Shown here: piece by piece, positions 1 to 6,859 of the stretch
Layout of the letters: every line of letters starts with the position of its first letter
Numbering within the stretch: the first letter of the stretch is position 1
Source of the DNA: CAZZIZ01 sp964654535
Lineage (GTDB): Bacteria; Bacteroidota; Bacteroidia; Chitinophagales; UBA2359
Direction: 5' to 3'
Length of the DNA: 18,393 nt
Assembly: GCA_964654535.1 (NCBI GenBank)
Contig: CAZZIZ010000052.1
Span: forward strand, 1 to 18,393
The notes under the pieces: model-generated
Database searches by the model: none
Told to the model about the DNA's origin: nothing
The model's input: only the letters and a program-made list of their open reading frames with translations
Made by a program: the position numbers and the translations under genes

Positions 1-191
1 ATCTTCAACTCCTCCAATATATCACCCACCTTCTTCTCCGTAGAACGCAACTTCTCCCTGCAGTACTTAATCAACTTGGAAGCACGCTCAAGCTTTTCCG
101 CTAAAACGTCAATAGAAATTTCATCGTTCTCGAGTTGTTGAACCAGCTCTTCTAGTTCCTCGGCAGCTTTTTCGTAAGACTTAATTTTCAT
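1..191 (-). CDS. xseB: Exodeoxyribonuclease VII small subunit (partial, C-terminus beyond left edge)
   Basis: Reading the minus strand from the ATG at 191-189 gives 63 residues starting MKIKSYEKAAEELEELVQQL and ending in ILEELK at the window edge. It is highly charged and helical, with the pattern of XseB: a short N-terminal Y-E-x-A-x-E-E-L-E segment, then a Glu/Leu-rich helix and a second helix containing the run AEKLERASKLIKYCREKL. XseB proteins are usually about 60-80 residues, so only a few residues should be missing. XseB binds along the XseA coiled coil, several copies per large subunit, and is needed for the degradation of single-stranded DNA. The start codon lies inside the end of xseA (11-nt overlap), which suggests translational coupling. 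It is too short to be a typical called frame, but family match and position next to xseA agree well. Confidence 0.93.
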   Translation of the reverse strand, partial: MKIKSYEKAAEELEELVQQLENDEISIDVLAEKLERASKLIKYCREKLRSTEKKVGDILEELK

Positions 192-1650
192 TCGTCTCCA
201 ATTTAGTGATTTCGCAGCTTATCTTCTGCTCGTATACATCCAATACGATACTATCACCTACTTCTAGTTTAGTGCTCTTTTTCAATATTCCATTAGAATC
301 GTAAACAATAGCAAAACCTTGTTTGACAAGCTTTTCTGGGTTCATTAGATTCACGCTGTTACTAAAAGCATCAAGTATTTGCACCTTACCTTTAAGCAGT
401 TTGGGAATATGAATCTCCAATTCTTTTAGAATTTGATTTATCCGAGCCCATTCAACAGTATTTATACGATTGATTGAGGCAGTTGCAATAGACTGTGAAC
501 TAAGCTCCAAAGCCTTTTCAAACTGATTCTTAACTCGCTGTTGAATAATCTGAATATTCTTGATACCAGAATCAACAAGATTCTTTTGCTCCGCAAACAT
601 ACGCTCCGCACCAGTATTCAACTTAGTCAAGTTCATAGTGAGATAGTGTCGTAGCGATCCGGTCAGATTGATAGACCGATCCTTAAGCTTTTGCGCATTC
701 ATATTCAGTTGCTCATTTTTCCGCTGATGAGTACGCTGACTCAAGCGGGCTATGGCTTCGTAAACATTGAATAAGCCATTTTCAAAGTATAGGCTTCGTT
801 GAAGAATATGCTCGGCGACAGCTGTTGGTGTTTTGAAAAATAAGTGAGCTGTTAAATCGGCCAGACTGATGTCTTCATCGTGCCCTATGCCAGCGATAAG
901 TGGAATCTTTAGTTCGCTTATACGCTTACACAATTCATAAGAGTTAAAAGGTTCCAAGTCGAGCTTCGAGCCACCGCCTCGAACTAAAACGATAAGGTCG
1001 ATTTTCCCAGCACATTTGTCAGCAGTATCCAGACGGTCAATCATCTGCTTGACCGCAGAATTTCCCTGTACCTGTGTATTTAGTATTTCAAAATCGAAGG
1101 TAAATCGCTTCGAGTTTTTTTCAAGTGTTTGTTTGAAGTCTTTATAGCCGTCCGAGTTTTTTGCCCCAACCACCAATATTCGTTCAATAATAATGGGCAG
1201 CTTCAAACGTTTATTCGGAGTAAGTCTTTTTTCTGCCCTTAACCTTCTAAGCGTTTCGCGTTTTCTTTTTTCAATCTCGCCAATTGAAAAATTCAGATCA
1301 ACGTCTAGAAGGTCGAAGCTAAAGCCGTACACTGCAGAATAACTTACTTTTACTTTCAGGAGCACCTTGTTTCCGTCTTTGAAAACATTTACAAAATCGC
1401 TTGCAAGTTTTGTTTCCACCTGTACGCGAGTTTGGGGCCACATCATCCCTTTGACATCTGCGACTACTTTATTGTTCTCCAGTTCAACTAAGTTCAGATA
1501 AATGAACCCGTTGTTTTGAAGCTTAATCTTAGACAACTCTGCAACCACCCAAAAATATTGGTGCCCCAGCCTATCGCTAATGAGCTGCTCAATTCCTTTG
1601 CAAAGCTTTGAAAGGCTATATGGATTTTCTTTGGTGCTGATGTTTGGCAT
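181..1650 (-). CDS. xseA: Exodeoxyribonuclease VII large subunit
   Basis: The 489-residue protein is the catalytic subunit of exonuclease VII, which degrades single-stranded DNA from both ends to short oligonucleotides in repair. Residues about 10-120 form the N-terminal OB-fold that binds ssDNA. Residues about 120-285 carry the nuclease domain, with RGGGS at 224-228, GIGHDED at 254-260 and KTPTAVAE at 273-280. By comparison with E. coli XseA, Asp171, Arg224, His257 and Asp260 fall at the positions proposed as catalytic (recalled, not aligned by software). Residues about 285-430 are a long helical, coiled-coil stretch that in the family carries XseB. The C-terminus is a small beta-rich segment with the family motif KQGFAIVYD. 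Length is normal for the family. The start is the ATG at 1650-1648. It shares an operon with xseB. Confidence 0.97.
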   Translation of the reverse strand: MPNISTKENPYSLSKLCKGIEQLISDRLGHQYFWVVAELSKIKLQNNGFIYLNLVELENNKVVADVKGMMWPQTRVQVETKLASDFVNVFKDGNKVLLKVKVSYSAVYGFSFDLLDVDLNFSIGEIEKRKRETLRRLRAEKRLTPNKRLKLPIIIERILVVGAKNSDGYKDFKQTLEKNSKRFTFDFEILNTQVQGNSAVKQMIDRLDTADKCAGKIDLIVLVRGGGSKLDLEPFNSYELCKRISELKIPLIAGIGHDEDISLADLTAHLFFKTPTAVAEHILQRSLYFENGLFNVYEAIARLSQRTHQRKNEQLNMNAQKLKDRSINLTGSLRHYLTMNLTKLNTGAERMFAEQKNLVDSGIKNIQIIQQRVKNQFEKALELSSQSIATASINRINTVEWARINQILKELEIHIPKLLKGKVQILDAFSNSVNLMNPEKLVKQGFAIVYDSNGILKKSTKLEVGDSIVLDVYEQKISCEITKLETNEN

Positions 1651-2054
1651 AAGCAGAAATCAATATAACAAAATGGACTCGCGATTTGTAATCCCATTCC
1701 ACTTGAGCGAATAACTCTTTTGCCTAGTAGCGGATTAATACCATTAGCACAACACGATTCTCTCGCTCCATAGAAGTGAAATCTTATCTGTTTCCACAAC
1801 TAATTTGTCTTTCCGACGAGGCGAATTCATATTAAACGGCCGCGTCCGTCGATATTGTGATTCCCGTCCCAAGAGTCAAAAACCCACGATCTACATTCAA
1901 CATCTCTCATTCGGTCAAACTGCTCACAGCGCTCAAGCGAGTTATTGTACAAATTGCCTAATCAACAAATAACCCACAATACACATAAGGACTCAAACTG
2001 CGTAAAATATAAGCGCGCAAATTTTTACATTGTATGGTTATCTAAACTATCACT
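1651..2054. other. 404-nt intergenic region between divergent xseA and the BNR gene
   Basis: No convincing gene is present in this stretch. It should hold both divergent promoters. A weak -7-like element TACATTGT lies at 2026-2033, only 22 nt before the BNR gene start, and none is clear for xseA. The segment 1680-1745 contains GATTTGTAATC (1683-1693, GATT/AATC dyad) and a later GCGGATTAATACC, which vaguely resemble worn palindromic repeat units. The segment 1904-1938 is related to a sequence downstream of the BNR gene and is listed separately. Confidence 0.6.
1904..1938 (+). repeat. 35-nt repeat, inverted partner at 5339-5373
   Basis: This segment matches the reverse complement of 5339-5373 at 28 of 35 positions by hand alignment, including an unbroken 13-nt block CTCACAGCGCTCA (1923-1935; on the other strand at 5342-5354). 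The two copies flank the BNR gene in opposite orientation. The partner lies at one end of the larger structured repeat at 5339-5528, so this is probably a worn fragment of the same family. No coding potential is seen in it. Confidence 0.7.
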
Positions 2055-5000
2055 ATGAGAAAATTTATCTACCCCCTAATTATTCTAACATTACTTTTCG
2101 TGTTGCCGCTATCAGCGCAGAAAAAAGAAGAGAAAAAAGAATCCGACCCGCTGTCTGGTTTAAAATTTCGAAGTATTGGTCCGGCATTTATGTCGGGACG
2201 TATTGCCGATATTGCTATTGACCCCAATGACGATAGCAAGTGGTATGTCGCTGTCGGATCTGGCAATGTTTGGATAACCAAAAATGCAGGCGTCACCTGG
2301 AAGCCTACTTTCGAAAATGAGTCGGTCTACTCTACAGGTTGCATTACCATAGACCCGAACAATTCAAGTACAATTTGGTTAGGGACTGGTGAAAACGTAG
2401 GAGGACGTCACGTTAGTTTTGGCGATGGTGTTTACCGAAGTACCGACGGCGGAGATACGTGGAAAAATATGGGCTTAAAAAACTCGCAACACATTGCTGA
2501 GATTTTGATTCACCCAGAAAACTCGGATGTTATGTGGGTAGCTGCACAAGGACCACTATGGTCTAAAGGTGGTGAGCGCGGTATTTTCAAATCGACTGAT
2601 GGTGGAAAAACTTGGCGTCAAACTTTAGGGAACAACGTCTGGACTGGTGCTACAGAAATAATTATGGATCCGCGGGATCCTGATGTTTTGTATTGTGCTA
2701 CTTGGGATAGACATCGAACCGTCGCCGCTTATATGGGTGGTGGACCTGGTTCGGGTATTCACAAAAGCACCGATGGTGGTAACACTTGGACGAAATTGGA
2801 AAAGGGTTTACCCAAATCAAATCTAGGTAAAACTGGCTTGTGCATTAGCCCGCAAAATCCAGATGTACTTTATGCCGCAGTAGAGGTTGACTTGAGAAAA
2901 GGTGGTGTTTATAAAAGTATGGACGGTGGTATGACTTGGAGCAAACAATCAGACACCGTTTCTGGTGGCACAGGCCCTCATTACTATCAAGAGTTGTACG
3001 CCTGCCCTCATAATTACGATCGCTTATACTTAATGGATAACACCGCACAGATTTCTGACAATGGTGGGAAGACCTTCCGCCGCATGAAACGTGAAAACAA
3101 ACACGGCGATGATCACTCGATAAACTTTAAAGCAGACGACCCAGATTACATATTGATGGGAACGGACGGCGGCATTTACGAAACCTACGATTTATGCGAA
3201 AACTGGCGTTATATGGAGAACTTACCAATAACGCAGTTTTACGATATCGCTATAGACGACACGGAACCATTTTACAATGTTTATGGAGGAACGCAAGATA
3301 ACAGTACGGAGTGCGGTCCTTCTCGGACGGACAATTACCACGGTATACAAAACTCGGACTGGCGAGTTGTATTGAACTGGGACGGTCATCAACCAGCAAC
3401 CGAACCAGGCAATCCCAATATAGCTTATGCGCAAAGACAACAAGGAACTTTGTCGCGTTTGGATATGGCTACAGGAGAAGTAATTGATATAACGCCACAA
3501 CCAGGGCAAGATGAAGTTTACGAGCGTTTCAACTGGGATGCACCAATTGTGGTTAGTCCACACGACCCTGCGCAGATTTTCTTTGCCTCGCAAAGACTCT
3601 GGCGCTCAGATAATCGCGGTGACAGCTGGACGGCTATTTCCGAAGACTTGACTAGAAACGAAAACCGATTTACGCTGCCGATTATGGGCAGACAACAAAG
3701 CTTTAACAACCCTTGGGATGTTTATGCGATGTCGAATTACAACACCATTAGTATGGTTGATGTATCTCCAGTAAAAGAAGGACTCATCTATGTCGGAACC
3801 GATGACGGTCACATACAAGTGACTGAAAATGGCGGAGACACCTGGCGCAAGACTGCAGTATCGCGAATTAAAGGTGTACCAGAACGTGCTTATGTTAACG
3901 ATATACGCGCGGATCTACACGATGCAAATGTTGTATATCTAGCGATGGACAATCACAAGGAAGGAGATTTTAAGCCTTACTTGTTTAAGAGTACCGACAA
4001 AGGACGAACTTGGAAATCGATGAGCAATGGCTTCGACTCAAAAAGCTTCGTCTGGCGATTGGTACAAGATCACGTAAACAAGGACTTACTTTTTGCGGGT
4101 ACTGAGTTTGGAGTTTATGTTACTACTAACGGAGGCTCAAGCTGGTCGCGCATGAAAGGTGGTTTGCCGACGATATCATTCCGTGATTTGAAAATACATA
4201 AACGCGAAAATGATCTGGTTGCTGCTTCTTTTGGTAGAAGTATTTACATCCTCGACGACATAAGTCCGCTTAGAGATATGAACCCAAATGTATTGGCGGC
4301 TGAAGCAGCTTTGTTTCCAGTGCGTGATACGTGGTGGTACATCCAAAGATCGCATCTTGGTTTTGGTAAGGGTGCGGGCTCGCAAGGTTCGCAGCATTAC
4401 ATTGCTGAAAACCCGCCTTATGGGGCCATTTTTACTTACCACTTAAAGGATGACTACAAGTCCAAAAAGGAGATTAGAACCGAAGCAGAAAAGAAAGCAA
4501 CAACTGGTGTTCCTTTTCCAGGTTGGGAAATGCTGGATGAAGAAGCNNNNNNNNNNNNNNNNNNNNNNNNNNNNNNNNNNNNNNNNNNNNNNNNNNNNNN
4601 NNNNNNNNNNNNNNNNNNNNNNNNNNNNNNNNNNNNNNNNNNNNNNACTCAAGCAAAACTTAATGAACGAGCGAGAGGCTTTATGGCTGCCCCAGGCACA
4701 TACACAGTTACATTAGTTAAAGAGACGAACGGCGAGCAAACAGTTTTGGCAGCAGAGCAAGAGTTCGAATTGAAAAGAATGCATGAAGGATCGCTCGATG
4801 GCGCCTCAATGGCAGAAGTCTCTGATTTTTGGAATAAATACAATGATTTGGGTCGTGAGAGTTCTGCGATGTATAGCAGCTTATACGAGTGCAATGAAAA
4901 AGTAAAGCTTCTGAAAACTGCTTTGCAACAAACACCGTCTGAGAACAGTGGAATCCGAATGGCCTTGAACAAGCTAACCACGGATATGAGCGAATTGACT

Positions 5001-5264
5001 ACCTATTTGGAGGGAAGTCCGAGTAAAAGTCTACCGGGGGAAAAAGCGACACGCAAATTAATCGGTGAGCGCATGTTTTCTCTTGCACTTTCACTCAACA
5101 ATTCGACCTACGGTCCAACTGAAACAAATAAGCAAACGGTTAAAATCATAGAATCGGAAATGGAAACGAGCAGTAAAAAGCTCAGAGCGATGCAAAGAGA
5201 GATTTCACGCATTGCGCAGAACATTGTTGATGCTGGTGGTCCGTTTATTAAAGGGGAGTATTAA
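2055..5264 (+). CDS. Secreted BNR/Asp-box (VPS10/sortilin-type) propeller protein, interrupted by an assembly gap
   Basis: The gene encodes about 1069 residues as assembled. Residues 1-21 are a signal peptide ending LSA-Q, so the product is exported. From about residue 35 to 760 it is built of beta-propeller blades with Asp-box (BNR) motifs S/T-x-D/N-x-G-x-x-W/F near residues 129, 180, 238, 288, 334, 517, 589, 645 and 689. Family hallmarks include GGTQDN (411-416) and GPSRT (421-425). These proteins are annotated as sortilin- or glycosyl-hydrolase-like, but no enzymatic activity is established and I see no sialidase catalytic set. After the gap, a short beta segment (PGTYTVTLVKETNGE) is followed by a helical C-terminus (about 905-1069). 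No C-terminal type IX secretion domain is evident. The ATG at 2055 directly precedes the signal peptide. Bases 4547-4646 are N, so 34 residues are unknown and true length is uncertain. Confidence 0.9.
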   Translation: MRKFIYPLIILTLLFVLPLSAQKKEEKKESDPLSGLKFRSIGPAFMSGRIADIAIDPNDDSKWYVAVGSGNVWITKNAGVTWKPTFENESVYSTGCITIDPNNSSTIWLGTGENVGGRHVSFGDGVYRSTDGGDTWKNMGLKNSQHIAEILIHPENSDVMWVAAQGPLWSKGGERGIFKSTDGGKTWRQTLGNNVWTGATEIIMDPRDPDVLYCATWDRHRTVAAYMGGGPGSGIHKSTDGGNTWTKLEKGLPKSNLGKTGLCISPQNPDVLYAAVEVDLRKGGVYKSMDGGMTWSKQSDTVSGGTGPHYYQELYACPHNYDRLYLMDNTAQISDNGGKTFRRMKRENKHGDDHSINFKADDPDYILMGTDGGIYETYDLCENWRYMENLPITQFYDIAIDDTEPFYNVYGGTQDNSTECGPSRTDNYHGIQNSDWRVVLNWDGHQPATEPGNPNIAYAQRQQGTLSRLDMATGEVIDITPQPGQDEVYERFNWDAPIVVSPHDPAQIFFASQRLWRSDNRGDSWTAISEDLTRNENRFTLPIMGRQQSFNNPWDVYAMSNYNTISMVDVSPVKEGLIYVGTDDGHIQVTENGGDTWRKTAVSRIKGVPERAYVNDIRADLHDANVVYLAMDNHKEGDFKPYLFKSTDKGRTWKSMSNGFDSKSFVWRLVQDHVNKDLLFAGTEFGVYVTTNGGSSWSRMKGGLPTISFRDLKIHKRENDLVAASFGRSIYILDDISPLRDMNPNVLAAEAALFPVRDTWWYIQRSHLGFGKGAGSQGSQHYIAENPPYGAIFTYHLKDDYKSKKEIRTEAEKKATTGVPFPGWEMLDEEXXXXXXXXXXXXXXXXXXXXXXXXXXXXXXXXXXTQAKLNERARGFMAAPGTYTVTLVKETNGEQTVLAAEQEFELKRMHEGSLDGASMAEVSDFWNKYNDLGRESSAMYSSLYECNEKVKLLKTALQQTPSENSGIRMALNKLTTDMSELTTYLEGSPSKSLPGEKATRKLIGERMFSLALSLNNSTYGPTETNKQTVKIIESEMETSSKKLRAMQREISRIAQNIVDAGGPFIKGEY
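4547..4646. other. 100-N assembly gap inside the BNR gene
   Basis: Exactly 100 undetermined bases lie between codon 831 and codon 865 of the BNR gene. A run of exactly 100 is the conventional placeholder for a gap of unknown size. The reading frame on both sides is the same with 100 bases counted, and both flanks look like this family: the left one ends GWEMLDEE and the right one continues into PGTYTVTL. Confidence 0.98.
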
Positions 5265-5338
5265 CACCAAAGCGCTGTAGATGATGAATTGTGCCATGCA
5301 CTAGTCATTGTTCTCTTACAAATTCTTTGCGTTAATCA

Positions 5339-5528
5339 GCGTGAGCGCTGTGAGTAGTGCGACCAAAGGGGAGCAGTCGCTGTTTGTGGCTGTAGTGATT
5401 GTTTACCGCTTGCGGTAGAAGCAAGAACTGAACAGCAACAAGAGCAGGGACCGAGCGTCTAGCGAGCTACGAAACATAGCGACCCGAATGCAGCCTGGCT
5501 TTTTGCATAGCCGATGAGGGGCACGTCC
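5339..5528 (-). repeat. Interspersed structured repeat, copy 1 (minus orientation)
   Basis: Read on the minus strand the element starts GGACGTGCCCCTC (5528-5516). It continues with a variable hairpin (ATGCA/TGCAT at 5504-5508 and 5488-5492), the block GGGTCG (5485-5480), a second hairpin GCTATG-TTT-CGTAGC (5480-5466) and then a CTCGCT block. Copy 2 at 15761-15904 has the same order of blocks with different stem sequences. The distal end (5339-5373) is the part that recurs at 1904-1938. The exact outer ends are uncertain. It may be a REP- or MITE-like element or a transcribed structure. No transposase is nearby. Confidence 0.65.
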
Positions 5529-5651
5529 ATAACATTCAACCGATATTGAACAAAAAATAAACGCTACGTCTACATATGTCCGTATTGTTCATTAAATGTG
5601 CATCATCAGTTAAAGCTAAGATTGAGTTAATATGCAAGTGCTTTTAGATTG

Positions 5652-5659
5652 TATCTTTG
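5652..5659 (+). promoter_or_regulatory. Probable promoter -7 element of the efflux operon
   Basis: TATCTTTG matches the Bacteroidota -7 consensus TAnnTTTG exactly, 78 nt before the ATG at 5738. The expected upstream TTG is poor: the nearest TTG (5622-5624) leaves 27 nt, longer than the usual 17-23, while GTTA at 5626-5629 would leave 22. A start of transcription near 5665 would give a leader of about 70 nt for the three-gene mRNA. Confidence 0.5.
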
Positions 5660-5737
5660 CAGCCTAAAATGCAATCGACGTGAGAGTGATTTAAGCGATT
5701 GCCATTAGAAGCTAAAGCCGAATTGAAACAAGACAGA

Positions 5738-6859
5738 ATGAATGCTAATCTAAGAAAGAACCTAATTTCTCTCCTGCTGACTGTGCTTATTCTTGGTGGC
5801 GCCTTTTTCTTGTCTGGAAAACTCTCCAATCAAAAAAAGTCCACGGTTTCCAAGGCTACGCCAAAAAAGGAAAGGCGAAAAGTTAGCGTACAGCGTTTTC
5901 AGGCTACTTCTGAGCCAAACACCATAAGCATAGATGGCAGATTGCAGGCCCACGACCGTGTGGCCATAACTGCTAAGGTTCAAGGAATACTGCAAGAAAA
6001 TGGTTCTTCACTCCGAGCTGGAAAATACTACCAGCAAGACGATTTGCTATTTGTTGTAGACAACAAGGAAGCTTCATTTAATCTGAAAGCAGAACGAAGC
6101 AGTTTTCTGAGCGACATTACCCAAATGATGCCCGACTTGAAGTTCGACTATCCGCAATCATTTGATGCTTGGGACAGCTATTTGAAAAACTTGGATGTGG
6201 AACGTGCCGTTGCTCCGCTTCCTCAACCTATAAATGATCAAGAGAAGTTCTTTGTTGCTAGTCGTAATCTTTATAACAGGTACTACTCGATTAAGCGGCT
6301 GGAAACTCAGCTCGCTGACTTCACTATAACCAGCCCTTTTTCGGGCGTGATTACAGAAGTCAATGTATTTCCTGGGGCTTTGGTTAGCCCGGGACAGCCG
6401 CTGGCAACTATGATTAACACATCAACTTATGAAATGCTTGCTCCAGTCGAACTGGGCAATCTTAAATATGTAAAACCTGGTCAAACAGTTTCGCTCTACT
6501 CCGAGGAGTTGGATAAGTCTTGGAATGGTAAAGTCAATAGAATCGGAACCATCATTGATCAAACAACGCAAAACTTACCTGTTTATGTTTCGGTTTCTGG
6601 TCGCGGACTAAAAGATGGTCTTTACTTAAACGGAAGTATAAAGGGCTCTACCCTTGCCGACGTTGTTAAGGTTCCTAAAGATGCTTTCATATCTCCTACC
6701 GAAGTTTACGTAGTCGAAGACTCAACCTTGGTGACTAAGAAACTGATTTCGGTTAAACGATTAGATAACGAAATCCTAGTGACCGGACTCTCACCAGAAG
6801 ATATTGTCGTGGTAAGTTCTTTGAGCGGTCTTTTTGAAGGTCAGAAAATCGACTATTGA
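5738..6859 (+). CDS. RND efflux periplasmic adaptor (membrane fusion protein)
   Basis: The 373-residue protein is the periplasmic adaptor linking the RND pump to the outer-membrane channel. Residues 8-26 form one N-terminal membrane anchor. The two halves of the lipoyl-like domain are near 65-112 (GRLQAHDRVAITAKVQG) and 196-228 (ITSPFSGVITEVNVFPGALV), followed by a beta-barrel domain (230-300) and a membrane-proximal domain to the end. Between the lipoyl halves there is no long heptad coiled coil but a proline-containing segment with MMPDLKFDYP (130-139), which I recall from a Bacteroidota subgroup of adaptors. I chose the ATG at 5738 because it directly precedes the basic residues and anchor. 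An in-frame TTG at 5699 would add 13 polar residues and is less likely. Its stop TGA overlaps the next ATG by one base (TGATG). The substrate cannot be told from sequence. Confidence 0.92.
   Translation: MNANLRKNLISLLLTVLILGGAFFLSGKLSNQKKSTVSKATPKKERRKVSVQRFQATSEPNTISIDGRLQAHDRVAITAKVQGILQENGSSLRAGKYYQQDDLLFVVDNKEASFNLKAERSSFLSDITQMMPDLKFDYPQSFDAWDSYLKNLDVERAVAPLPQPINDQEKFFVASRNLYNRYYSIKRLETQLADFTITSPFSGVITEVNVFPGALVSPGQPLATMINTSTYEMLAPVELGNLKYVKPGQTVSLYSEELDKSWNGKVNRIGTIIDQTTQNLPVYVSVSGRGLKDGLYLNGSIKGSTLADVVKVPKDAFISPTEVYVVEDSTLVTKKLISVKRLDNEILVTGLSPEDIVVVSSLSGLFEGQKIDY

Larger units (their letters stand above)
5265..5737. other. 473-nt non-coding region with structured repeat and promoter of the efflux operon
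   Basis: No gene is visible. The first 75 nt hold nothing recognised. From 5339 to 5528 there is a structured repeat (listed separately), including a small perfect hairpin TACCGC-TT-GCGGTA at 5404-5417. The last 85 nt hold the likely promoter and leader of the efflux operon. No classical Rho-independent terminator of the BNR gene was found. Confidence 0.6.

Noticed and set aside
1680..1745. Possible palindromic REP-like units around GATTTGTAATC
   Set aside because: Symmetry is only 4 bp, and there is no second clear copy in the window. The resemblance rests on memory alone.
1494..1799. Minus-strand open frame overlapping the 5' end of xseA
   Set aside because: Over half overlaps xseA in another frame, and the rest is intergenic with no conserved features.
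3222..3593. Minus-strand open frame of 123 codons inside the BNR gene
   Set aside because: It lies wholly opposite a clearly coding gene and shows no domain or signal. The same applies to other frames antisense to the BNR, RND and channel genes.
2055..5264. BNR protein as an active sialidase or glycosidase
   Set aside because: Asp boxes alone are structural. No sialidase arginine triad or nucleophile motif is visible.
5400..5420. TACCGC-TT-GCGGTA hairpin as terminator of the BNR gene
   Set aside because: It lies about 140 nt after the stop, has a 2-nt loop and no T-run, and sits inside the interspersed repeat.
5699..5737. Longer adaptor start at TTG 5699, adding 13 residues
   Set aside because: The added residues are polar and sit ahead of the basic stretch and membrane anchor. 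The ATG at 5738 gives a normal N-terminus.
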